From JAHFDS01 sp964593795 (lineage in GTDB: Bacteria; Myxococcota_A; Polyangia; JAHFDS01), in NCBI GenBank assembly GCA_964593795.1, contig CAZQJC010000347.1:9211-73210 (forward strand): DNA of 64,000 nucleotides. The letters run 5' to 3'. The position numbers were made by a program, and so were the translations under genes. Below, piece after piece: positions 16,374-25,628 of this stretch. How positions within the stretch are numbered: the stretch's first letter is position 1; every line of letters begins with the position of its first letter. Under the pieces are notes generated by a model. The model searched no databases, was not told where the DNA came from, and saw nothing but the letters and a program-made list of their open reading frames with translations.

Positions 16374-18587
16374 ATGCGGCTACGCGCATCCGTCGATAGC
16401 GCCCTCCTTCCTTCAGAGCTGCAGGTCCACTCGCTCCGGGTGCGGGAGGCGCTGTCCGAGCCCTTCACCATCGAGGCCGAGCTCGACTGCGAGGACCCCG
16501 ACGTCGATCTCGAGAAGCTCCTCGGCACGACGCTCGGCGTCCTTCTCGAGGACCTCGACGAGGGCGCCGACCCCCTCCGCTTCCACGGCATCGTCGATGA
16601 GGCCGAGCACCTCGGCACCCGCGGCGGGGACAAGCAGGTCTACCGCGTCGTCGCGCGGCCTCGCCTGTGGGGCCTCGGCTACCGCGTGCGCTCCCGCCTC
16701 TTCCAGGGCAAGCAGGCGCCCGAGATCGTCAAGGCGGTGCTCGGCGAGGCGGGCCTCCCCGCCGACGCCTTCGACCTCGCCCAGGTCGGCGCCGGCTACG
16801 GCCCGCGCGAGGTCTGCGCCCAGTACGGCGAGAGCGACCTCGACTTCTGCAGCCGCTTGCTCGAGGACGAGGGCATCTTCTACTTCCACAAGCACGAGGC
16901 GCGAAAGCACGTGCTCGTGGTCGCCGACCAGGCGACGGCGTTCAAGCCGATCGACGGCGCGGCCACGCTCCGCTTCAAGAAGTGGCTCCAGGCCGACCGC
17001 GAGGGCGTCAGCGACCTCGTCTTCTCGACGCGCGTCCACCACGACTCCTTGACCGCCCGCGACTGGCGCGCCGACAACGCCGAGAAGCCCATCGAGGCGG
17101 CCGACGAGCCCGAAGGCGCGACGGGGCTCGAGCGCTTCGACTACCCCGGGCGGTTCACCACGACCGGCGAGGGCGGGCCGCGCGTCGTGCGCGCGCTGCG
17201 GTCGCACGTGCAGCGGCGCTACGTGCTGACCGGCAGGACGCAGTGCCGGCGCTTCGCGCCCGGTCGCAAGGTGACCATCGCCGGAGCGACCCCGTCGTTC
17301 GTGAACCAGGCCTACCTCATCACCGCGGTCGAGCACGACTTCACCGATCCGCCGGGCGACCAGGCGGGCCGCTACGAGGCGCGCTTCGAGGCCATCCCCG
17401 ACGGTGAGTGGCGGCCCCCGCGGCGCACGCCCTGGCCGGTCGTCGAGGGCACCGACAGCGCGGTCGTGACCGGCCCGTCGGGCGAGGAGATCCACGTCGA
17501 CGCGATGGGGCGCATCAAGGTGCACTTCTACTGGGACCGCGAGAGCCCGGTGGACGACACCGCGTCGTTCTGGGTGCGCACGCAGCAGCAGAACACCACC
17601 GGCGCGATGATGCTGCCGCGCGTCGGCTGGGAGATGTCCGTCGGCTACATCCACGGCGACCCGGACCGGCCGATCGCGCTCGAGAAGGTCTACAACAAGG
17701 AGACGATGCCGCCGTACGGGCTGCCGGCCTCGATCGCGATGAGCGCGCTCCAGTCGTCCACCTCGCCCGGCGGCGCGGGCACCAACGAGGTCCGCCTCGA
17801 CGACTCGAACGGCAGTATGTCGTTCTTCGTCCACGCGTCGAAGGACTTCGAGATGGACTGCGTCAACAACCACGACGAGCAGATCACCGTCGACTCGACC
17901 GAGGACGTGGGCCTGAAGATGACCGCCGAGGTGGTCACCGACGAGACCATCGTGATCGCGGGCAGCCAGAGCACGAGCGTCACGGGCGCGCGCACGGCGA
18001 ACACGGGCGGCAGCAAGAGCGAGACGATCGGCGCGACCGACGACTGGGGCATCGGCAAGAACCTCGCGTACACGAACGAGGGCGCGCGCACGGAGGACAT
18101 CGGGGGCCTGCAGAACGTGCTCGCGAACAAGGTCGCCGAGACGTTCAACGCGAGCCTGTCGCGCACCGTCGGCGGGGTCTTCGCGATCACGAGCGCGACG
18201 GCGATCACCGAGGCCGTCGCGGGCGGCAAGACCGAGCTCGTCGGCGGCGCGAAGATGTACCTCGTCAAGAAGGGCGTGACCGAGAACATCAGCGTGGCCA
18301 AGGCGCTGACGTGTGGCCTGCTCAAGGAGACGACGGGCGCGGACATCGGCGTCGAGGCCATGGGCGCGGTCGCGATCAACGTCGGCGGCATGATCAACGA
18401 GAAGATCACGGGCAACTTCACCGTCGAGTCCAAGCGGGTGATGATCACCGCGGCGGGCGGCGCCACGCTCAAGGCGGGCGGCTCGACGCTCAAGCTGTCG
18501 GGCTCGAAGATCACCGTAGACTGCTCGTCGTTCGGCGGCTCGGGCGGCCCGCAGCTCGAGCTCAAGGGAAAGATCAACTACAAGTGA
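16374..18587 (+). CDS. vgrG: Type VI secretion tip protein VgrG (copy 1)
   Basis: A 737-residue VgrG. Residues ~1-370 match the gp27-like base, followed by the gp5-like OB domain signature ('GPSGEEIHVDAMGRIKVHFY', about residues 365-385). Beyond ~450 lies the beta-helix needle made of short Gly/Thr/Ser/Val repeats. Trimers of VgrG cap the Hcp tube of the T6SS and carry effectors. The ATG at 16374 is preferred to the GTG at 16365 because GAGG lies eight bases before it. It is the first gene of the island; two more vgrG genes follow with gaps of 10 and 1 bases. Confidence 0.92.
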   Translation: MRLRASVDSALLPSELQVHSLRVREALSEPFTIEAELDCEDPDVDLEKLLGTTLGVLLEDLDEGADPLRFHGIVDEAEHLGTRGGDKQVYRVVARPRLWGLGYRVRSRLFQGKQAPEIVKAVLGEAGLPADAFDLAQVGAGYGPREVCAQYGESDLDFCSRLLEDEGIFYFHKHEARKHVLVVADQATAFKPIDGAATLRFKKWLQADREGVSDLVFSTRVHHDSLTARDWRADNAEKPIEAADEPEGATGLERFDYPGRFTTTGEGGPRVVRALRSHVQRRYVLTGRTQCRRFAPGRKVTIAGATPSFVNQAYLITAVEHDFTDPPGDQAGRYEARFEAIPDGEWRPPRRTPWPVVEGTDSAVVTGPSGEEIHVDAMGRIKVHFYWDRESPVDDTASFWVRTQQQNTTGAMMLPRVGWEMSVGYIHGDPDRPIALEKVYNKETMPPYGLPASIAMSALQSSTSPGGAGTNEVRLDDSNGSMSFFVHASKDFEMDCVNNHDEQITVDSTEDVGLKMTAEVVTDETIVIAGSQSTSVTGARTANTGGSKSETIGATDDWGIGKNLAYTNEGARTEDIGGLQNVLANKVAETFNASLSRTVGGVFAITSATAITEAVAGGKTELVGGAKMYLVKKGVTENISVAKALTCGLLKETTGADIGVEAMGAVAINVGGMINEKITGNFTVESKRVMITAAGGATLKAGGSTLKLSGSKITVDCSSFGGSGGPQLELKGKINYK

Positions 18588-18597
18588 GGGTGGCGCC

Positions 18598-20805
18598 GTG
18601 GCCGATCGCGTCCTGACGTTTCGCATCACGCTGCCGGGCGTGGCGGCGTCCTCGCTGCGCGTGGTGGCCTTCACGTGCACCGAGCGGATCGGCGAGCCGT
18701 TCTCCGCGCGGATCGTCCTCGAGTCGCACGTGGCCGTCGACGGCACGAAGCTCCTCGGCAAGGACGCCTCGCTCAAGGTCGTGGCGACCGGAGGGCGGGC
18801 CGGCGACCTCGAGCGCGCGTGGCACGGCGTGGTCATGGGCGTCTCCGTCGAGGACATCCGCGAGGGCCAGTGGGAGGTCGAGATCGACCTCGGCGCGAAG
18901 CTGGCGCTGCTGGGCCTCGGCAGCGACCACCGCATCTTCACCAAGAAGAAGGTCCCCCAGATCATCGACGAGGTGCTCGAGAAGGCGGGGCTGCCGAAGA
19001 CCGTGCAGCGCCTGGCGGACGCGCACGATCCGCCCGAGCGCCACCTCGTCCAGTACCGCGAGAGCGATCTCGAGTTCGTGCAGCGCCTCTGCGGCGAGGA
19101 GGGCCTGGGCCTGCTCGTCCACGACACGCCGGCCAAGGCGGAGCTCGAGCTCTTCGACGACTCGACCAAGCTGCCGCCGATCGAGGGCGACGACACGCTG
19201 CTCGATCGCGACGCGAGCGCGGGGCGCGAGGACAGCGTGTTCGACGTCGCGATGCGGCGGCGGCTGGCCTCCGACCAGGTGATGCTGCGCGACTACGACC
19301 CCGAGCACCCCGCGGACGACCTGTCCGAGAAGGCGCAGGCGCCGAAGGCGACGGGCCGCGAGGTCTACGCGCACCCGGGGGGCTTTCGCGTGCACCCGCA
19401 CGGCAAGCGGCTCGCGCAGCGGACGCTCGAGCGGCTCCGCACGCCGACGATCGCGCTCGAGGGGCGGAGCGACTGCCCGCGCCTGCACCCGGGGCGCACG
19501 TTCCACGTCGAGGCGCACCCGCGCCGCGAGGTCAACGGCTCGCACCTGCTCGTCGCGGTCGAGCACCGGGGCGAGGTCACGGCCGACGCGATCACCTACG
19601 AGAACACGTTCGAGGCGCAGCCGGCCAAGCACCCGTGGCGGCCGCCGCGGCCGCGCGCGCCGTGGCCGAGCCTGCACAATGCGTTCGTCACCGCGCCGGG
19701 CGGCCAGGAGCAGCACGCCGACGACCTCGGGCGGGTCAACGTCCGCTTCCCGTGGGACCGCTCGAACATCCGCGACGACAAGAGCTCGGGGCCGCTCCGC
19801 GTGGGGCAGCTGCCGCTCGGCGGCTCGATGGTGCTTCCGCGCGAGGGCTTCGAGGTGATGGTCGACTACGAGCTGGGCGACCTCGATCGGCCGCTCGTGA
19901 CCGGGCACCTCTACAACGGCGAGCAGCGGGCGCCGTACGCGCTGCCGGGCGGCAACACGCGGAGCTCGGTGCAGTCGGCGACGCTGTCGGGGGGACCCGG
20001 CGCGAACGAGCTGCGCTTCGAGGACGCCTCGGGCGGCGAGGAGATCTTCATCAACGCCTCGAAGGACTACACGATCTCGGTCGAGAACGAGGCCAAGATC
20101 CAGATCGGCAACCAGGAGACGGTGCAGGTCGGCTCGAACAACACGCTGTCGGTGGGCACCGACTACGGCGCCAAGGTCGGCGGGGCGCGCTCGCTGACGT
20201 GCGCGTCGCAGAGCGTCAACGTGCAGGGCGCGTTCTCGGAGGGCGTCGGCGGGAGCCTGACGACCTCGATCGGCGGCGCGCGCATGGTCAAGGCGGGCGG
20301 CGACTTCGCCGAGACGTGCAAGAGCACGCTCGATCGCACCGTCGGCGGCCTGCAGTCGGTGACCGCCATCGCGGGCTACCAGCGCAAGGTCAAGACGAGC
20401 TCCACGGTGTCGGTCGGCGGCGCGATGGTCGAGACCGCGGGCGGCTCGAAGGGCACGCAGATCGGCGGCAGCTACACCGAGACCATCGGCGCGGTGAAGA
20501 TGATCAAGGCCAAGATGATGCAGGTCTCGTGCGGCGCGGCGTACGCGCTGACGTGCGCGTCGCAGACCGTCAAGTGCGGCGGCGGGCGCATCGACAAGGC
20601 CAAGGGCGCGGTGGCCGTGACGGCGGGCGGGCCGATGAAGGTCAAGGCGGCGAGCATCGCCATCAGCGCGACGTCGAAGCTGGTCCTGCGCGGGGGGAGC
20701 TGCACCATCGAGCTCTCGAGCGACGGCAGCGTGAAGATCTCGGCGCCGAACGTGACGGTCAAGGGCGTCAAGGACCTCACGCAGGTCAACCACTCGTCGA
20801 ACTGA
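18598..20805 (+). CDS. vgrG: Type VI secretion tip protein VgrG (copy 2)
   Basis: A 735-residue VgrG paralogue with the gp27-like base, an OB-fold segment ('TAPGGQEQHADDLGRVNVRF') and a long C-terminal repeat needle. It is clearly diverged from copy 1, since the OB signature and N-terminus differ at most positions. The GTG start follows a GAGGG ribosome site just after the copy 1 stop. Sequence differences among the three copies suggest heterotrimers or alternative tips for different cargo. Confidence 0.9.
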   Translation: MADRVLTFRITLPGVAASSLRVVAFTCTERIGEPFSARIVLESHVAVDGTKLLGKDASLKVVATGGRAGDLERAWHGVVMGVSVEDIREGQWEVEIDLGAKLALLGLGSDHRIFTKKKVPQIIDEVLEKAGLPKTVQRLADAHDPPERHLVQYRESDLEFVQRLCGEEGLGLLVHDTPAKAELELFDDSTKLPPIEGDDTLLDRDASAGREDSVFDVAMRRRLASDQVMLRDYDPEHPADDLSEKAQAPKATGREVYAHPGGFRVHPHGKRLAQRTLERLRTPTIALEGRSDCPRLHPGRTFHVEAHPRREVNGSHLLVAVEHRGEVTADAITYENTFEAQPAKHPWRPPRPRAPWPSLHNAFVTAPGGQEQHADDLGRVNVRFPWDRSNIRDDKSSGPLRVGQLPLGGSMVLPREGFEVMVDYELGDLDRPLVTGHLYNGEQRAPYALPGGNTRSSVQSATLSGGPGANELRFEDASGGEEIFINASKDYTISVENEAKIQIGNQETVQVGSNNTLSVGTDYGAKVGGARSLTCASQSVNVQGAFSEGVGGSLTTSIGGARMVKAGGDFAETCKSTLDRTVGGLQSVTAIAGYQRKVKTSSTVSVGGAMVETAGGSKGTQIGGSYTETIGAVKMIKAKMMQVSCGAAYALTCASQTVKCGGGRIDKAKGAVAVTAGGPMKVKAASIAISATSKLVLRGGSCTIELSSDGSVKISAPNVTVKGVKDLTQVNHSSN

Positions 20806-20806
20806 C

Positions 20807-23518
20807 ATGGCCGATCGTCTCGTCGCCAGCGCGTTCTTTGCCGGTCACGGCGCGGACGTCCACGTCCAGGCCCTGCGCGGCCGCGAGGAGGTCTCGCGCG
20901 CGTTCCGCTACGAGCTCGACTTCGTCGCCGACGAGGTGGTGCTCGACGAGGCGCGCCTCGCGCGCATCGAGATCGTGCTCGAGGACCAGCTCGGCCAGCA
21001 CCGGTTCATCGACGGCGCGATCTCCGAGATCGCCGTGGTCGCGACGGAGGAGGGGCGCGCGCGCTATCGCGCGGTGATCGTGCCCAAGCCCTACCTGCTG
21101 GCCTTCCGGCGCGGGTTCCGCATCTACCAGGACCTCGACGTCGTCGCGATCTGCAAGAAGGTGTTCGACGGCGTGGGCCTCGACGTCGCGCTCTTCGACT
21201 GGTCGGGCGTCAAGGGGACGTACCCGACGCGCGAGTACTGCGTGCAGTACGACGAGTCGGAGTGGGACTTCGTCTGCCGGTTGCTCGAGGAGGAGGGCAT
21301 CTGGTTCGGCTGGACGCACTCGGCGAGCGGCCACGTGATGACGTTCGGCGACGGCAGCGCCGAGGCGCCGAAGCTGCCGGGCGATCCGCTGCCGTACCGG
21401 CACGACGCGGATCTGCACGGCGAGGCGGTGCGCCTCTGGGGCATGGAGGCGAGGGCGCGCCAGCGCGTCGCCAAGGTCACGCTGCGCGACTACGACTTCA
21501 AGCGCCCGTCGAACGAGACGCAGATGGAGCAGACCAAGGCCGCGAGCGACGCCGCCGTGCGCGAGCGCTACGAGTGGCCCGGCGGCTACGTCGAGCCGGC
21601 CGAGGGCAAGCGCCTCGCGGCGGTGCGCCTCGAGGAGGAGCGCGCGCCGCGTCAGACCGTGCGCGCGCTGTCGAACGCGATCCGGCTGCAGACGGGCAAG
21701 CTGGTCAAGGTCGAGGGGCATCCGAAGCTCGACGGCGAGTACTTCGTGGTCGCGATCGACCTCGGCGTGCGGCTCGAGGAGGAGACCGCCGAGGGGCCGC
21801 TCGTCGACGCCGGCCCGCAGCGTCAGGAGGTCAGCGTCGTGCTCCTGCCGAAGGCGGTGCCGTTCCGGCCGGCGCGCACCACGAGGAAGCCCCGCGCGCG
21901 CGGGCTCGAGACGGTGCGCGTCGTCGGCCCCGCGGGCCAGGAGATCCACTGCGACGAGCACGGCCGCATCAAGGTGCAGTTCCACTGGGACCGTGACGGC
22001 AAGGTGGACGAGCACAGCTCGGTGTGGCTGCGCGTCCGGCAGGGGCACACCACCGGCTCGGTGCTGATCCCGCGCATCGGCTGGGAGGTGATCGTCCAGT
22101 TCCTCGACGGCGATCCCGATCGTCCGGTGTGTCTCGGGCGCGTGTGGAACGGCATGTTCCCTCCGCCCTACAACCTGCCCGGTGAGAAGACCGTGTCGGG
22201 CCACATGTCGCACTCGTCGCCGGGCAGCGCCGGCAAGAACGAGGTGCGCATGAACGACTCGGCGGGCAGCCAGGTCGTCGTCATCCACGGGCAGAAGGAC
22301 ATCCTCGTCAAGGCGGCCAACAACAAGCTCGAGCAGATCAAGAAGAACCTGTCGCGCACGGTCGGGGCGACGCGCAGCGTCGACGTCGGCGGCAGCGAGA
22401 AGATCGCGGTCAAGGGCAGCTCGAGCGAGTCGGTCACGGGCGGGCAGACGCTCACCGTCGCGGGCTCGCGCACCGTCAAGGTCACCGAGAGCGCGGCCGT
22501 CGAGGTGACGGGCGCCATCTCGCGGACCGTCGGCGGGATCGAGCACATGCAGGTCGGCAACCCGGCCACCGCGGTGCTCGAGGTGATCAGGAGCGCGGCC
22601 GTCTCCGCGGCGGCCGGCGTGGCCGCGCAGGCGGCGGGGCGCGCGCAGGCGGCGCTCCTCGGGCCGATCGCGCCGGCCCTCGAGGCGGCGCGCGGCGCGA
22701 TCGGGACCGCGCGGCAGCTCGCGGGGCCCGCGCAGGGGCTGCTCGGTCAGGGCAACCCCGGGGCAGCGCTGTTCGGCGCGCGGCTCGGCGCGCTCGCCGA
22801 GGCGGCCCAGCAAGGCGACGGCGCGGCGATGGCCGGCGGCCTCGCGCAGGCCGCGATGTCGGGGGCGCTCTCTCCCGGGGCTGCGCCCGCGGGGGCGGCG
22901 GCCGGTGGCGCGGCGGGCGCTGGTGCGGGTGGCGGTGGTGGCGGTGGTGGCGGCGGTGGCGGCGGTGGCGGCGGTGGCGGAGGTGGTGGCGGAGGTGGTG
23001 GTGGCGCCGCGGCGGCCGGGGAGGGCACCTGGGGCACGACCATCGAGGGCGCGGTGACCGAGAGCATCGGGGGCCTGGCCGCGATCAGCTCCGCGTACGG
23101 CGTGTCGTTCGCGATCGGCGGCAGCTCGACCGAGCGCGTGGGCGCGGCGCGCATCGCGCTCATCAAGGGCGGCATCTCGGAGTCGGTGGGCGGGTCGAAG
23201 GCGGAGACCGTCGGCGCGGCCTACATCCTCAAGCTCGGCCAGGGCCTCGCGATCGACGCCAAGGCGGCCGTCGCGATGAACGTCGCGGGCGCGCAGAAGC
23301 AGACGATCTCGAAGGACCACGGCATCTCGTCGAAGGCCGCCGTGGCGATCACGGCGGCGTCGCTCAAGATGAACGGCAACGAGAAGATCACGCTGACCTG
23401 CGGCCAGGCGTCGGTGACGATCGACTCGAGCGGCGTCGCCATCAAGGGCCTCAAGGTGACGGTCGAGGGCACGAGCGAGCTCAAGCTCGCACCCGCCGCG
23501 ATCAAACCGGGCATGTGA
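20807..23518 (+). CDS. vgrG: Type VI secretion tip protein VgrG (copy 3) with Ala/Gly insertion
   Basis: At 903 residues this VgrG is ~165 longer than its neighbours. The base and OB regions are canonical ('GPAGQEIHCDEHGRIKVQFH'). The needle is split by an insertion of about 160 residues (roughly 585-745): first an alanine-rich helical stretch, then 26 uninterrupted glycines (708-733, coded by 22928-23005) and an Ala run. The repeat needle resumes afterwards. The insertion could be an exposed loop, an effector-docking element or a slippage-expanded tract. It starts one base after copy 2 and its TGA lies four bases before the next gene. Confidence 0.9.
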   Translation: MADRLVASAFFAGHGADVHVQALRGREEVSRAFRYELDFVADEVVLDEARLARIEIVLEDQLGQHRFIDGAISEIAVVATEEGRARYRAVIVPKPYLLAFRRGFRIYQDLDVVAICKKVFDGVGLDVALFDWSGVKGTYPTREYCVQYDESEWDFVCRLLEEEGIWFGWTHSASGHVMTFGDGSAEAPKLPGDPLPYRHDADLHGEAVRLWGMEARARQRVAKVTLRDYDFKRPSNETQMEQTKAASDAAVRERYEWPGGYVEPAEGKRLAAVRLEEERAPRQTVRALSNAIRLQTGKLVKVEGHPKLDGEYFVVAIDLGVRLEEETAEGPLVDAGPQRQEVSVVLLPKAVPFRPARTTRKPRARGLETVRVVGPAGQEIHCDEHGRIKVQFHWDRDGKVDEHSSVWLRVRQGHTTGSVLIPRIGWEVIVQFLDGDPDRPVCLGRVWNGMFPPPYNLPGEKTVSGHMSHSSPGSAGKNEVRMNDSAGSQVVVIHGQKDILVKAANNKLEQIKKNLSRTVGATRSVDVGGSEKIAVKGSSSESVTGGQTLTVAGSRTVKVTESAAVEVTGAISRTVGGIEHMQVGNPATAVLEVIRSAAVSAAAGVAAQAAGRAQAALLGPIAPALEAARGAIGTARQLAGPAQGLLGQGNPGAALFGARLGALAEAAQQGDGAAMAGGLAQAAMSGALSPGAAPAGAAAGGAAGAGAGGGGGGGGGGGGGGGGGGGGGGGGGGAAAAGEGTWGTTIEGAVTESIGGLAAISSAYGVSFAIGGSSTERVGAARIALIKGGISESVGGSKAETVGAAYILKLGQGLAIDAKAAVAMNVAGAQKQTISKDHGISSKAAVAITAASLKMNGNEKITLTCGQASVTIDSSGVAIKGLKVTVEGTSELKLAPAAIKPGM

Positions 23519-23522
23519 TCCC

Positions 23523-24689
23523 GTGTCCGCCGCCCCGACTCCAGCGCCGCACGTCCCCGTCAACTACCTCAAGGCGGGCGGCGCGGGCATGTTCTCCGCG
23601 CGCTGCGTGGAGCTGCTCGCCAAGGCCGGTTACACGCCCGAGATGTTCGGGACGTACGACCACGTCGCCAAGCTCAACCGCGCCGCGCGCGACAACGTGG
23701 CCGCGCATGACGCCTGGGTCGCCGGCGGCCGGCAGGGGCCTGAGCCCGCGTGCACGGATCAGGACCGCTTCCTCGCCGGCTGCCAGTCCGGTCACCTCAC
23801 GCAGAACGCGTGCTTCCAGACCGGGCGCGACGATCCCTGCTCGAACGTCGGCACGCCGCCCATCCCCTACGACTGCGGCATGGCCCCGTGCATGCCGCAA
23901 TGGGGCGGCGCTTCGCAGCATGGCAGCGACCACTACCTCGTGTCGCGACACGAGGAGACGTCGGGGGCTGCGGCCGGCCCTCGCGGCGCCCCCTATCCTG
24001 GCTCGCAGATCGACGCGCACTCGGACGATCGCGCGCGGCAGCTCATGCAGAGCCACTCGAGCGCGAACGCGTCGCAGGCGCAGCTCAACCAGATCCGGAT
24101 GGGGAGCGACCGGCGGACGCAGGCGACCGCCACGGCGGCCGAGGCGCGAGACGCGCGGCACGCGAGCGCCACCGAGATCACGGCGGGTGCGGCGCAGGGG
24201 CAGACGCCCTCGTCCCCGTCGACCCCGGGCCTGACCGAGGCCGAGGCGAACGAGCTCGCGGAGTGCATCAACAACTTCCGCAAGGCCGCGATGGCCGAGA
24301 TGCGCAAGGCGATCTGCAGCCAGGAGGGCATCGCGGAGAACGAGCGGCAGCACGCCGCGAACTCGGCGCCGAACCCGCCGCCGAACGGGCCGAGCCGCAT
24401 CCAGGCTGCGCAGCAGCGCGAGGCCGACGCCCAGGCTGCGCTCGCGAACCAGCAGGTGTCGCGTCCCATGACCGACGCCCAGCGCGACGAGCGCGCGCGC
24501 CTGCGCAGCGAGGTCGAGAACTCGCGCCGTGCGCGCGTCACGGCGACGGCGCCCGGATGCCTCGCGGCCGCCGGCCGCGCCAACCAGGGGATCGACCCGA
24601 ACGTGACCCCGAACGGCGTCGTGCCCGAGAACGCCAGGGACCGTGGGCTGGCGATTGGGTCGGAGGCCGATACGGCTACGGAGTTCTAA
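23523..24689 (+). CDS. Candidate T6SS cargo protein, cysteine-rich N-terminus
   Basis: A 388-residue protein of no family I recognise. The first ~130 residues carry seven cysteines (near residue 28 and between 77 and 123) and a 'SQHGSDHYLVSRHEE' segment rich in possible metal ligands. The middle is helical and rich in Ala, Gln and Arg with coiled-coil character, and two more cysteines lie in 'AECINNF' and 'KAICSQ'. It has no signal peptide. Position directly after three vgrG genes and before an unrelated, less GC-biased gene is the usual order tip-effector-immunity. An adaptor role is the alternative. The GTG start is four bases after the VgrG stop. Confidence 0.5.
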   Translation: MSAAPTPAPHVPVNYLKAGGAGMFSARCVELLAKAGYTPEMFGTYDHVAKLNRAARDNVAAHDAWVAGGRQGPEPACTDQDRFLAGCQSGHLTQNACFQTGRDDPCSNVGTPPIPYDCGMAPCMPQWGGASQHGSDHYLVSRHEETSGAAAGPRGAPYPGSQIDAHSDDRARQLMQSHSSANASQAQLNQIRMGSDRRTQATATAAEARDARHASATEITAGAAQGQTPSSPSTPGLTEAEANELAECINNFRKAAMAEMRKAICSQEGIAENERQHAANSAPNPPPNGPSRIQAAQQREADAQAALANQQVSRPMTDAQRDERARLRSEVENSRRARVTATAPGCLAAAGRANQGIDPNVTPNGVVPENARDRGLAIGSEADTATEF

Positions 24690-24707
24690 CGAGTACGAGG
24701 AGAGACA

Positions 24708-25616
24708 ATGCCGATTGCAGCCGATTTCAGTGCCGTCAGTGGCCTGTCAAGCCGGGCCGCCTGCATGATCACGCTTCGCTTCGACGCCGACGTGGGCTTT
24801 CGGCCGAGCGAACACGAGAGCTTCGTGTGTCAGAAGTACGATGGCTCCACGTACACGAGGTACGGTGGCTCGGGCTGGTACACCGACTGCTGGTACTCGC
24901 CGACGCACAAGGTGTGGGTCGTCGATTCACGCGGCGAGATGCTGTACTTCGACGACTTCCGGAATACGCAGGGCGCGCCGCAGGTCAGCTCTCTCGACGC
25001 CTCGCTCATGGGCATCTGGGGCGTCGATGACGACTACATCTTCACCTGGGGCGACACGCCGACCGGCGGGCGGATGTTCCTGTTCCAGCAGGGCGCGTGG
25101 CGCGAGATCGCGTCGCCCGGCAAGGGCGTGCTCGCCCTTCACGGCCTGTCTCGTGATCTCGTCTATGCGGTGGGAGTTGGAGGGCTCATCTCCAAATGGG
25201 ACGGCACGCGCTGGGTCCCACAGAGCTCGCCCACAGCGACGAACCTGTCCTCGGTGTTCGTCGTGAGCCCCGACGAGATGTACGCGGTCGGACCTGGCCG
25301 CCGCTTCCTGGAAGGCTCTGTGCACGGCTGGGTGGAAGCGATCGAGGCGAGCGTTCCGCTGTCGGCCGTGGTCAAGTGGAAGGACGAGATCTACGTGGGT
25401 GCGGGCCCGGCCGGCACGTTCAAGCGTCAGGGACCGCAGCTGGTCGACTGGAAGCCGAAGATCGCGGCCACGAGGATCGACGCGCGCCAGGGGTTCGTCG
25501 CTTCGGCCATCAAGCACCTCATTTGCTCCGACGACGGGCAGAAGTTCACGGGCGTGGCTGACGAGCCTCAGATCCTTCGCATCCTCGAATCGCGCATCCC
25601 GGCCTGGCTGAAGTAG
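24708..25616 (+). CDS. Candidate immunity protein, propeller-like
   Basis: A 302-residue cytosolic-type protein without a signal peptide. It shows repeating 'DxxxVWVVDSRGEMLYF', 'GIWGVDDDYIFTWGD' and 'VVSPDEMYAVGPG' units, resembling the blades of a kelch/WD-like propeller. The ribosome site GAGGAGAG lies before the ATG. Codon choice near the 5' end (ATT, GCA, AGT, TCA) is much less GC-biased than the surroundings, a sign of recent gain. Being last in the run after the candidate effector, it is best read as its immunity protein; that is inference from order only. Confidence 0.5.
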   Translation: MPIAADFSAVSGLSSRAACMITLRFDADVGFRPSEHESFVCQKYDGSTYTRYGGSGWYTDCWYSPTHKVWVVDSRGEMLYFDDFRNTQGAPQVSSLDASLMGIWGVDDDYIFTWGDTPTGGRMFLFQQGAWREIASPGKGVLALHGLSRDLVYAVGVGGLISKWDGTRWVPQSSPTATNLSSVFVVSPDEMYAVGPGRRFLEGSVHGWVEAIEASVPLSAVVKWKDEIYVGAGPAGTFKRQGPQLVDWKPKIAATRIDARQGFVASAIKHLICSDDGQKFTGVADEPQILRILESRIPAWLK

Positions 25617-25628
25617 GGACCCTGACGA

